Source: Alphaproteobacteria bacterium (lineage in GTDB: Bacteria; Pseudomonadota; Alphaproteobacteria; Rhizobiales; Devosiaceae). Taken from it: a DNA stretch of 5,202 nucleotides. Where the stretch lies: assembly GCA_013152625.1 (NCBI GenBank), contig JAADFY010000115.1, positions 1 to 5,202 on the forward strand, given 5' to 3'. This document shows, piece by piece, positions 1 to 5,163 of this stretch (the stretch's first letter is position 1; every line of letters starts with the position of its first letter). The notes under the pieces are model-generated. The model had not been told where the DNA came from, searched no databases, and worked only from the letters and a program-made list of their open reading frames with translations. The position numbers and the translations under genes were made by a program.

Positions 1-2
1 TT

Positions 3-100
3 CGCCATTGCGAGCGACCGTCAGGGGAGCGCGGCAATCCAGTTTGATTTAATTCACGAAGATGGATTGCTTCGTTGCTGACGCGCCTCGCTATGACGCC
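3..100. repeat. Imperfect long inverted repeat of the CATTGCGAGCG...GGATTGC type
   Basis: The left arm (about 3-42) carries CATTGCGAGCG and GCAATCCAG. The right arm (about 62-100) carries GGATTGCTTCGTTGCTGACG and CTCGCTATGACGCC. The arms are imperfect reverse complements around an AT-rich centre. Elements with nearly this sequence (TCATTGCGAGCG ... GGATTGCTTCG ... CAATGACG) occur widely in alphaproteobacterial intergenic DNA, as I recall. Such palindromes are non-autonomous and encode no protein. The left end may continue outside the window. Confidence 0.6.
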
Positions 101-141
101 AAGGGCGAGCTTTATCTCAGGCTGCGAGTTCAGCGAGCTTC

Positions 142-213
142 AACGCGAGCCGGCGCAAGCGCCGCCCCCTCGGAGGCCGGGGCAACGTCCCGAATAGCCG
201 CGAGCGAAAAAAG
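142..213. repeat. Direct repeat copy A of a hairpin-rich intergenic element
   Basis: From 171 to 213 this matches 365-407 at 40 of 43 positions, including 17 identical bases (CGGAGGCCGGGGCAACG). It has a first hairpin of 6-bp arms CGGCGC/GCGCCG (151-164) and a second, CGGGG/TCCCG (178-192), which needs one G-U pair. It ends in GAGCGAAAAAAG. The first hairpin has a different sequence from copy B but the same position. Confidence 0.7.
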
Positions 214-243
214 TGCCGGCCGCTAAAGTACCCCCACCCCTGA

Positions 244-266
244 CCCCTCCCCGCAAGGGGGAGGGG
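244..266. repeat. C-rich/G-rich perfect hairpin
   Basis: CCCCTCCCC and GGGGAGGGG form a perfect 9-bp stem with a GCAAG loop, inside a C-rich then G-rich stretch from 229 to 270. Very similar CCCCTCCCC-GCAAG-GGGGAGGGG elements are common in proteobacterial intergenic DNA, as I recall. No T-run follows on either strand, so it is not a typical terminator, though it could halt RNA decay. Confidence 0.6.
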
Positions 267-301
267 GAGGATGCGAATCTCCAAAAGTGAAAGGACACTT
301 T

Positions 302-326
302 GGTTGGCCATTTATACATGCCAACC
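302..326. repeat. GGTTGGC/GCCAACC inverted repeat
   Basis: Perfect 7-bp arms flank an 11-base AT-rich centre (309-319) between the C-rich hairpin and copy B of the direct repeat. It is either a stem-loop or an operator-like dyad. No adjacent start codon or promoter tells which. Confidence 0.45.
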
Positions 327-330
327 CCAC

Positions 331-407
331 AACGAGGACGGAGCGGGCGTTTAGCCCGCCCCCGCGGAGGCCGGGGCAACGCCCCGATTAGCCGTGAGCG
401 AAAAAAG
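331..407. repeat. Direct repeat copy B of a hairpin-rich intergenic element
   Basis: This is the second copy of the element at 142-213. Its first hairpin is GCGGGC-GTTTA-GCCCGC (343-359), its second CGGGG-CAACG-CCCCG (372-386), and it ends in the same GAGCGAAAAAAG. On the minus strand it begins 17 bases after the protease stop codon with CTTTTTT, so it forms the 3' untranslated region of the operon if transcription continues. Confidence 0.7.
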
Positions 408-423
408 AGGCCCCACCCTGCCC

Positions 424-1881
424 TTATCTGGGACCCAGCCGCAACGCCACATACCGGCGATTGCCGGCGGGATCGGACAGCCTCACTAAAATGGCCTCCC
501 GTCCCGCATCCACCGCGTCATCCACAAGCCTGGAAAAATCCTGAAGCGAGTTGACCGGCATCTGATTGACTTCAAGCACCGACAGACCGGGCCGCAGTCC
601 CTTGTCAAAGGCATCGGAACGAGGATCAACATCGACAATCACAATCCCCGGGCTGTCCTCGGACAGCGCATATTCTTCGCGCAATTCCGCGGTCGGCGGG
701 CTGACGCTCAGCCCCAGCAATACGCCCGGTTCTACGGAAATTTCCGGCTCCGGCGGCACAGTTTCAACAGGTTCCGGCGCTACGGGGGCCTGCTCCTGTT
801 CGAGCCGCCCCAGGGTGATATTGACCAGCAGATTTTCGCCCTCCCGATACACCAGCACGTCAATGGCGCTGCCCACTGCCGTTTCGGCAACAATGCGCGG
901 CAGATCACGCATACGGGCGATCTCGCGGCCGTCAAATTCCAAAATGATATCGCCCTCGGCCAGTTTGCCATCCGATGGGCTGTCCGGGGTGATTGAGAGC
1001 ACAAGCGCGCCGGCCGTGCCGTCAAGATCGAGGCTGGCGGCAATGTCGCGGGTGACATCCTGAATGCCGACACCAAGCCAGCCACGCCGGGTTTCGCCAA
1101 ATTCAACCAGTTGATCCAGAACCGGCCGGGCCAGGTTGATGGGGATGGCAAAACCGACCCCCAGCGAATTGCCCCCCGAAGCGATGATGGCGGTATTTAT
1201 TCCAACCACATCGCCATTCATGTCGAACAGCGGTCCACCTGAATTGCCCTGGTTTATGGCGGCATCGGTCTGGATGAAATTGTCATAAGGGCCGGACTGG
1301 ATATCGCGGTTTCGCGCCGAGACGATCCCCAAGGAGACCGAACCGCCAAGCCCGAAGGGATTGCCCACGGCCATGACCCAGTCGCCGACTTCCGCCGTGT
1401 CGGAATCACCAAACCGCACGGCCTTAAGGGGACGGTCGGTGGTTATGCGCAAGACGGCGAGATCGGTTCGGGCATCGGCCCCCACCAGTTCCGCCTCCAC
1501 CCGCTCACCATCGGGAAAAAACACGAAAATCTCATCAGCGTCGGCAATCACATGATTGTTGGTGGCAATCAGGCCGGAGGTGTCGATGACAAACCCGGAA
1601 CCAAGCGAACTGACCCGCCGGCCCGGGCTGTCCGGTTCAAACCGGTCCAGCAGGTCTTCCAGCGGCGAGCCTTCGGGTGCCCGGGGGAAAGGCACATCAG
1701 TGCCGCCGCCGCCCACACGGCGCGAAGTGGAGATGTTGACCACTGTCGGTGTTGTTTCAAGGGCCAGTGCGGACACCGAGGCCGGGCCGCGCGGCTGAGC
1801 CGCAGCCGGCACCGCCAGCAAAACCAGAGCCAGCAACCCGGCTCCTAAAGCAACGTTCCAGTTTCTGGCAGTGTGTGTCAT
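424..1881 (-). CDS. degP: Periplasmic Do-family (DegP/DegQ/HtrA) serine protease with two PDZ domains
   Basis: This is an envelope quality-control endopeptidase of 485 aa, the usual length for the Do family. Residues 10-28 are a hydrophobic signal sequence ending in Pro-Ala-Ala-Ala before Gln29, so export and cleavage after Ala28 are likely. The chymotrypsin-like domain (about 35-260) carries the full triad: His110 in TNNHV, Asp140 in RTDLAVL and Ser214 in GNSGGP. PDZ1 spans about 268-357 and begins with RGWLGV. A Glu/Pro-rich linker (about 361-386) leads to PDZ2 (about 387-482). The start is supported by GGAAAG at 1887-1892, five bases before the ATG. It is the last gene of the hflK-hflC-DUF2065 run, 58 bp after DUF2065. 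An 11-base palindrome (428-438) abuts the TAA stop. A T-run lies 18 bases further on, but no good terminator stem accompanies it. DegP-like and DegQ-like roles cannot be told apart from sequence, so the symbol is nominal. Confidence 0.96.
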   Translation of the reverse strand: MTHTARNWNVALGAGLLALVLLAVPAAAQPRGPASVSALALETTPTVVNISTSRRVGGGGTDVPFPRAPEGSPLEDLLDRFEPDSPGRRVSSLGSGFVIDTSGLIATNNHVIADADEIFVFFPDGERVEAELVGADARTDLAVLRITTDRPLKAVRFGDSDTAEVGDWVMAVGNPFGLGGSVSLGIVSARNRDIQSGPYDNFIQTDAAINQGNSGGPLFDMNGDVVGINTAIIASGGNSLGVGFAIPINLARPVLDQLVEFGETRRGWLGVGIQDVTRDIAASLDLDGTAGALVLSITPDSPSDGKLAEGDIILEFDGREIARMRDLPRIVAETAVGSAIDVLVYREGENLLVNITLGRLEQEQAPVAPEPVETVPPEPEISVEPGVLLGLSVSPPTAELREEYALSEDSPGIVIVDVDPRSDAFDKGLRPGLSVLEVNQMPVNSLQDFSRLVDDAVDAGREAILVRLSDPAGNRRYVALRLGPR

Positions 1882-1939
1882 CTGAACTTTCCGGTTTTTC
1901 GTGTTTTCTCACCGTCCGGCCTGGCGCACAAATGTGCCC

Positions 1940-2131
1940 TCAGCCCGAGCGAACCCAGAACAATACTATAAGGGCCACAGCCGCTGTGACGAGGCCGATC
2001 ACACGAATTTGGCCAGTTGGTGATTTCAAAACCAGCTCGATGGCTCGCTTCATCGCAACCGGAAAGGCTGCATAAAGCAGCCCTTCCAGAATGATAGCCA
2101 GCAAAACGGCCGAGGCGAGGTCTAGCAACAT
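1940..2131 (-). CDS. DUF2065 (YjeT-like) small inner-membrane protein
   Basis: This 63-aa protein has two predicted transmembrane helices (about 3-23 and 43-61) joined by a short basic loop with MKRAIE. The segment LEGLLYAAFP at residues 15-24 matches the LEGL...P signature I know from DUF2065 proteins such as E. coli YjeT. No biochemical function is established for the family. It sits 60 bp after hflC and 58 bp before the protease, as E. coli yjeT also follows hflC, which points to a link with the HflKC complex. There is no recognisable Shine-Dalgarno sequence before the ATG. No in-frame ATG, GTG or TTG lies between this ATG and the upstream in-frame stop, so the start is the best available. 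Translation may depend on coupling or on nearby RNA structure. Confidence 0.88.
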   Translation of the reverse strand: MLLDLASAVLLAIILEGLLYAAFPVAMKRAIELVLKSPTGQIRVIGLVTAAVALIVLFWVRSG

Positions 2132-2183
2132 GGCGCCATAGCCAGCACTTCGTACCCCGCACCGGTCGCCCTGATCAGCCCGG

Positions 2184-2206
2184 GCGGTTGCCTATTGGGC
2201 AACCGC
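2184..2206 (-). promoter_or_regulatory. Perfect hairpin overlapping the hflC stop codon
   Basis: GCGGTTGCC and GGCAACCGC form a perfect 9-bp stem with a 5-base loop. On the mRNA the stem includes the last codons of hflC and part of its TAG stop. No T-run follows, so it is unlikely to be an intrinsic terminator. It may instead protect the hflKC message from 3' exonucleases or lower read-through to DUF2065 and the protease. Confidence 0.55.
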
Positions 2207-3112
2207 GGAAGGCGCTGACGCAGGCTGAATGGGTTCAACCGGCAGGACCTGATCGGACAGGAAGTAATTGAAAAATTCCGAATCAGGGGAGAGGATCAAA
2301 GAGGTTCCGTCCTCTAGAAGCGCCTCGCGATAGGATTGCATGGTGCGATAGAACTCGAAGAACTCGATGTCCCGCTCGAAGGCGTCGGCAAACACCGCAT
2401 TGCGCCGTGCTTCACCTTCACCGCGCAGGATTTCCGAATCCCGGTTGGCCAGGGCAAGAATTTCGACAACCTGCCGGTCGGCGGTGGCGCGAAGGCTTTG
2501 CGCCTGTTCCCGTCCGCGTGCCCGCAGCAGCGCCGCTTCAGCCAGTCGTTCGGCCTTCATGCGCTCATAGGTTTGCTGGGACACCTGGGAGGTCAGATCG
2601 GTGCGAAGTACCCGCACATCCACCACTTCGATACCCAGATCAGCAATCCCCGCACTTATGAGATTGCGAGCCTCCAGCATCATTTCGGTGCGCTGTGCGG
2701 AAAGGGCGGCGTTAAAATCACGCAACCCGTAAACCTGACGCAGGGCCGAGTTCAGCCGGGTGTTGATCCGGGATTCCGCCTCGTTGCGATTGCCGAACAC
2801 CCGCTCACGAAACAGCTGCGGATTGACGATCTTGTAGGTAAGAAACGCATCGACTTCGTAAAATTTACCACCCGAAACCTGCACGGTAATATCATCGAGT
2901 TCGTAACGTAGTATGCGATCCTCAATGATCTGGACGTTCTCCATAATGTCAGTTGGCACTTTGAAAAAAAGCCCCGGTTCCGTTTCAACCCGTGCAATTT
3001 CACCAAACCGGGTCACGATCGCCTGTTCGCGTTCATTGACCACATAGACCGAGGAGAAAAGCACATAAAGCGCCAGACCGACGGCAACGACAACAATCAT
3101 TGTTCTGTTCAT
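2192..3112 (-). CDS. hflC: HflC, SPFH-domain subunit of the HflKC modulator of FtsH
   Basis: HflC is an inner-membrane SPFH/band-7 protein that assembles with HflK into a cage around the FtsH protease. This 306-aa copy has one N-terminal membrane helix (about 5-25) followed directly by VNEREQAIVTRFG, the family's opening of the SPFH domain (about 22-190). A long charged helix rich in Ala, Glu and Arg (about 175-245) contains YERMKAERLAEAA and RATADR, then ILRGEGEA, all typical of HflC. The C-terminal 20 residues are Pro/Ala-rich. The ATG lies 12 bases after the hflK stop, and GGGAGAG at 3118-3124 is a strong ribosome site five bases upstream, so the pair is surely co-transcribed. The usual Asp-Leu-Pro-Glu motif before VSQ reads DLTSQVSQ here, a mild divergence. 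The stop codon falls inside a perfect hairpin. Confidence 0.96.
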   Translation of the reverse strand: MNRTMIVVVAVGLALYVLFSSVYVVNEREQAIVTRFGEIARVETEPGLFFKVPTDIMENVQIIEDRILRYELDDITVQVSGGKFYEVDAFLTYKIVNPQLFRERVFGNRNEAESRINTRLNSALRQVYGLRDFNAALSAQRTEMMLEARNLISAGIADLGIEVVDVRVLRTDLTSQVSQQTYERMKAERLAEAALLRARGREQAQSLRATADRQVVEILALANRDSEILRGEGEARRNAVFADAFERDIEFFEFYRTMQSYREALLEDGTSLILSPDSEFFNYFLSDQVLPVEPIQPASAPSAVAQ

Positions 3113-3124
3113 GTCAGCTCTCCC

Positions 3125-4219
3125 CTAGTTGGTGCGCGCGGCGGCGCGGTTCTGAATTTCAGGCAATGGCAGGAACGGCACGACCCCGGTCGCCCCGGCG
3201 CCACTTTCGATGATAACTTTGTTCGAGCGCGCCAAAACCAGTTCCATGGTCTCAAGATAGAGCCGTTTGCGCGTAACTTCAGGCGCCCTGGCATATTCGT
3301 CGTAAACGGAAATGAACCGTGCCGCCTGACCTTCCGCTTCCTTGACCACCCGGTCCTTGTAGGCGGCGGCGTCCTCACGTATCTGGGCCGCCTGCCCGCG
3401 GGCGCCACCAAGCTCGGTATTGGCATACTGGCGCGCTTCCTCCTGGAAACGGTCTTCGTCCTGCTCGGCCCGCTGCACCTCGTCAAAGGCGTCCGCAACC
3501 TCGGTGGGCGGCGCCACATCTTCAATGGCGACCTTGGTGATGGCCACGCCGGTACCATAGTTGTCCAGAATGGTTTGCGTGATCGCAGCTACATCGATTT
3601 CAATCCCGGCCCGGTCATCGCGGAAAATATCCTGCGCCGTGCGTCGGCCGACGACCTCACGCATGGCGCTTTCAGCGGCCCGGCGCACCATGCCGTCCGG
3701 ATCCTCAACGTTGAACAGGAAATTAGCGGCATTGTTCACCCGCCACAGGACGGAAAATGCCACATCGACGATGTTCTGATCGCCCGAGAGCATGAGGCCC
3801 TCGGCGGACTGTACGCCACGGCCCACATCCACCGAACCAATTCTGGTCTCGTTTTCTGTGATTGCCACTTTTTCGACCCGTTCGATGGGCCAGAACTGAA
3901 ACTGAAGTCCCGGCTCGGAAAAGACCGTTTTTGGTTTGCCAAACACCAGTTCGACACCAATTTCCTGGGGCTCGATGATATAGATCGACTGAAATGTCCA
4001 TAAAACGACAACCGCCAGTCCGATACCGAGAATGCCCCAGCGCCCGCCGGGAATCCCACCGCGGAAGCGGTCGCGCCCCTGGCTTATGATGTCCTCAAGG
4101 CTTGGGCCGCCTGGTCGCCGTGGTCCACCGCCACCGCCGCCGCCGCCGCCACCGCCGGGTGCTTGTCCCCATGGGCCGCCGCCATTTCGGCCGCCACCCT
4201 GATTATCGTTCCACGACAT
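3125..4219 (-). CDS. hflK: HflK, SPFH-domain subunit of the HflKC modulator of FtsH
   Basis: HflK is the partner of HflC in the inner-membrane complex that encloses and tunes FtsH. The 364-aa product has a cytoplasmic Gly-rich N-terminus (about 8-39, including 11 consecutive Gly at 22-32), a membrane helix (about 62-82), then the SPFH domain starting at YIIEPQEIGVELVFGK. LMLSGDQNIVDVAFSVLWRV at about 142-161 is a hallmark HflK segment. A coiled-coil helix (about 245-305) with AEQDEDR, IREDAAAYKDRVV and AEG motifs follows, then the conserved APEVTRKRLYLETME (about 312-326). The ATG has AAGGGA at 4224-4229 as a close-set ribosome site. A candidate promoter lies about 40-65 bp upstream of the start. 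Length and domain order are normal for alphaproteobacterial HflK. Confidence 0.97.
   Translation of the reverse strand: MSWNDNQGGGRNGGGPWGQAPGGGGGGGGGGGPRRPGGPSLEDIISQGRDRFRGGIPGGRWGILGIGLAVVVLWTFQSIYIIEPQEIGVELVFGKPKTVFSEPGLQFQFWPIERVEKVAITENETRIGSVDVGRGVQSAEGLMLSGDQNIVDVAFSVLWRVNNAANFLFNVEDPDGMVRRAAESAMREVVGRRTAQDIFRDDRAGIEIDVAAITQTILDNYGTGVAITKVAIEDVAPPTEVADAFDEVQRAEQDEDRFQEEARQYANTELGGARGQAAQIREDAAAYKDRVVKEAEGQAARFISVYDEYARAPEVTRKRLYLETMELVLARSNKVIIESGAGATGVVPFLPLPEIQNRAAARTN
4124..4156 (-). repeat. GGN trinucleotide tract encoding 11 glycines in HflK
   Basis: Eleven consecutive glycine codons (residues 22-32), five of them an unbroken run of GGC, lie in the Gly-rich cytoplasmic tail of HflK. 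Gly-rich N-termini are usual in HflK, but pure codon runs like this can change length by replication slippage in whole-codon steps without breaking the frame. Confidence 0.8.
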
Positions 4220-4255
4220 ATTGTCCCTTTCGGAAAATTGAGCTGAATGGGCCTC

Positions 4256-4284
4256 TATATAGGCAAAGGACTTGCCGCGATCAA
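4256..4284 (-). promoter_or_regulatory. Candidate housekeeping sigma promoter of the hflK operon
   Basis: Reading on the minus strand, ATTGAT (-35 region) is followed by 17 bases and then CTATAT (4262-4257). This fits the rhizobial housekeeping consensus known to me (CTTGAC-N17-CTATAT) with a perfect -10 and a 4/6 -35. It also reads as TTGATC-N17-TATATA in E. coli terms. The predicted start near 4250 would leave a leader of about 30 bases carrying the hflK ribosome site. The promoter would let hflK-hflC-DUF2065-protease be expressed independently of folA. Confidence 0.6.
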
Positions 4285-4313
4285 TGGCGGTTGTGGGGTC
4301 GAGGCCAACTCAT

Positions 4314-4337
4314 TGCAATCACGGGACCCCGATTGCA
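4314..4337. repeat. Inverted repeat (dyad) in the folA-hflK spacer
   Basis: TGCAATC and GATTGCA form perfect 7-bp arms, and inside them GGG/CCC extends the pairing around a small asymmetric bulge. It lies about 30 bp upstream of the -35 of the hflK promoter and about 40 bp after the folA stop. It could be an operator or a 3' stabilising hairpin for folA. No T-run follows, so it is not a standard terminator. Confidence 0.4.
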
Positions 4338-4379
4338 CGCTTTACGGGCCCGGCGCCCAAAAAATACGCCTGCGGGTTG

Positions 4380-4991
4380 TCATGCTTGCCGGTCAGCCCC
4401 GGACCTGTCGGGCCAAAGCCGGTTTTCCGGTTTGCGCCGCTCAAAACACGAAATGGTGAACCCGTAATCATCATTTTCACCGGCGCCGACGCTGACCCGG
4501 GAAACCCGACACCACTCCGGCGCCCGAAATTCATAATCAAACACCGTATCGCCGGGGATGGGGCCGGTGGATACTTCGCTAACCCAGTATCGCGATGTGA
4601 CATCGAGAAACGCGGTAAAAACCGCCGCGCCGCCAATAATGAACACCTCGTTGGTTTCACGCGCCCGGCTGTAAGCGTCAGCTTGCTCCAGCGCTTCGTT
4701 TGTGCCGGTGACCCATAAAACCCCGTCCTGTCTTGGCTGGGGGTGGCGCGACAGCACGATATTCAGCCGTCCCGGCAATGGCCTGGCCAGCGATGTAAAG
4801 GTTTTTCGGCCCATGATTACCGCCCGACCCGTGGTTTTTTGCCGGAAATGAGCCAGATCGGATTTCAAGCGCCAGGGCAGCCTGCCCCCGTGGCCGATAA
4901 CATGGCCGGGAATGCTGCGGGCAACAATTGCACAAATTTCCGGCGGTCTGGAGGGGCGGACATTGGCCAAGTTTCTAGGGTCCAGACTCAT
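4380..4991 (-). CDS. folA: Dihydrofolate reductase (divergent, N- and C-terminally extended)
   Basis: DHFR reduces dihydrofolate to tetrahydrofolate with NADPH in the cytoplasm, feeding thymidylate and purine synthesis. The 203-aa product is longer than the usual 160-175. The core begins near residue 19, so there is an 18-residue N-terminal extension and about 17 extra residues after the last strand (YGFTISCFERR). Visible family residues are VIG at 31-33, LPW at 38-40, the catalytic acid Asp45 (E. coli Asp27), GRKT at 61-64, RPLPGR at 70-75 (Arg75 = E. coli Arg57) and the NADPH glycine pair Gly120-Gly121. Oddities by hand alignment are Ser138 where E. coli has Thr113, Phe125 for Tyr100, and Ala69 for Gly51. 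The ATG has no Shine-Dalgarno sequence. An in-frame TGA 24 bases upstream rules out extension, and the only inner alternative is TTG at codon 8. A folA before hflK is a familiar Hyphomicrobiales arrangement. Confidence 0.93.
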   Translation of the reverse strand: MSLDPRNLANVRPSRPPEICAIVARSIPGHVIGHGGRLPWRLKSDLAHFRQKTTGRAVIMGRKTFTSLARPLPGRLNIVLSRHPQPRQDGVLWVTGTNEALEQADAYSRARETNEVFIIGGAAVFTAFLDVTSRYWVSEVSTGPIPGDTVFDYEFRAPEWCRVSRVSVGAGENDDYGFTISCFERRKPENRLWPDRSGADRQA

Positions 4992-5045
4992 AAACGGGGG
5001 CGATATGGCGCTTCAATTGGCAAAAAGATGCACGAAGAAGGGCGA

Positions 5046-5064
5046 AAAGCGGGTTTTTCACCCG
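5046..5064 (-). terminator. Weak candidate intrinsic terminator upstream of folA
   Basis: On the minus strand CGGGT-GAAAA-ACCCG forms a 5-bp stem with a GNRA-like loop, followed by CTTTT. It could end transcription arriving from an unseen gene to the right of the window. The stem is short and the T-run has only four bases, so the call is tentative. Confidence 0.28.
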
Positions 5065-5118
5065 GTTGAGCCCTTCGACATAGCAGATTGCAGCCAATTG
5101 AGCGGTCTTTTTGTGGAC

Positions 5119-5163
5119 GCGCTTTCGAACCAACAAACCGGTGCCCACTTTGTTTGAAAACGC
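5119..5163. repeat. Palindromic intergenic repeat resembling a Hyphomicrobiales interspersed element
   Basis: Outer arms GCGCTTTC and GAAAACGC pair at 7 of 8 positions, and inner arms AACAAA (5132-5137) and TTTGTT (5149-5154) pair perfectly around an 11-base loop. On the minus strand the core reads GCGTTTTC, then AAAGTGGGCACCGG. This resembles, from memory, a short palindrome found many times in rhizobial genomes, usually just after genes. The family assignment is recalled, not searched. Confidence 0.55.

Larger units (their letters stand above)
1..423. other. Gene-free repeat cluster downstream of the Do protease
   Basis: No reading frame here has a recognisable product, and the short open frames run through palindromes. 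The stretch contains an imperfect long inverted repeat (3-100), two copies of a hairpin-rich direct repeat (142-213 and 331-407), a C-rich/G-rich hairpin (244-266) and a GGTTGGC dyad (302-326). It is a mosaic of short interspersed elements at the 3' end of the operon. No integrase, transposase or tRNA is visible. Confidence 0.75.

Noticed and set aside
142..407. CRISPR array from repeated units
   Set aside because: Only two copies exist, 189 bp apart, with no regular spacers and no cas genes in the window.
401..426. Intrinsic terminator after the protease stop (TTTTTT on the minus strand)
   Set aside because: The T-run is present but only 3-4 bp of stem can be formed just before it. The T-run is also part of the repeated element found at 142-213.
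300..554. An 84-codon plus-strand frame in the left repeat region
   Set aside because: It runs through the direct repeat and into the antisense of the protease gene, and has no recognisable domain.
566..1063. A 165-codon plus-strand frame opposite the protease gene
   Set aside because: It is the antisense shadow of the PDZ-encoding part of a well-supported gene, with a low-complexity Ser/Thr/Arg-rich product.
2336..2911. A 191-codon plus-strand frame opposite hflC
   Set aside because: It is the antisense shadow of hflC, which has clear family motifs along its whole length.
4355..4382. Intrinsic terminator after folA (TATTTTTT on the minus strand)
   Set aside because: The bases before the T-run (CCCGCAGGCG) do not form a stable stem.
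5005..5157. A 50-codon plus-strand frame starting at ATG 5005 with GGGGG upstream, divergent from folA
   Set aside because: The product resembles nothing I know, its end runs through the palindromic repeat, and codon choice does not show the third-position GC of the real genes.
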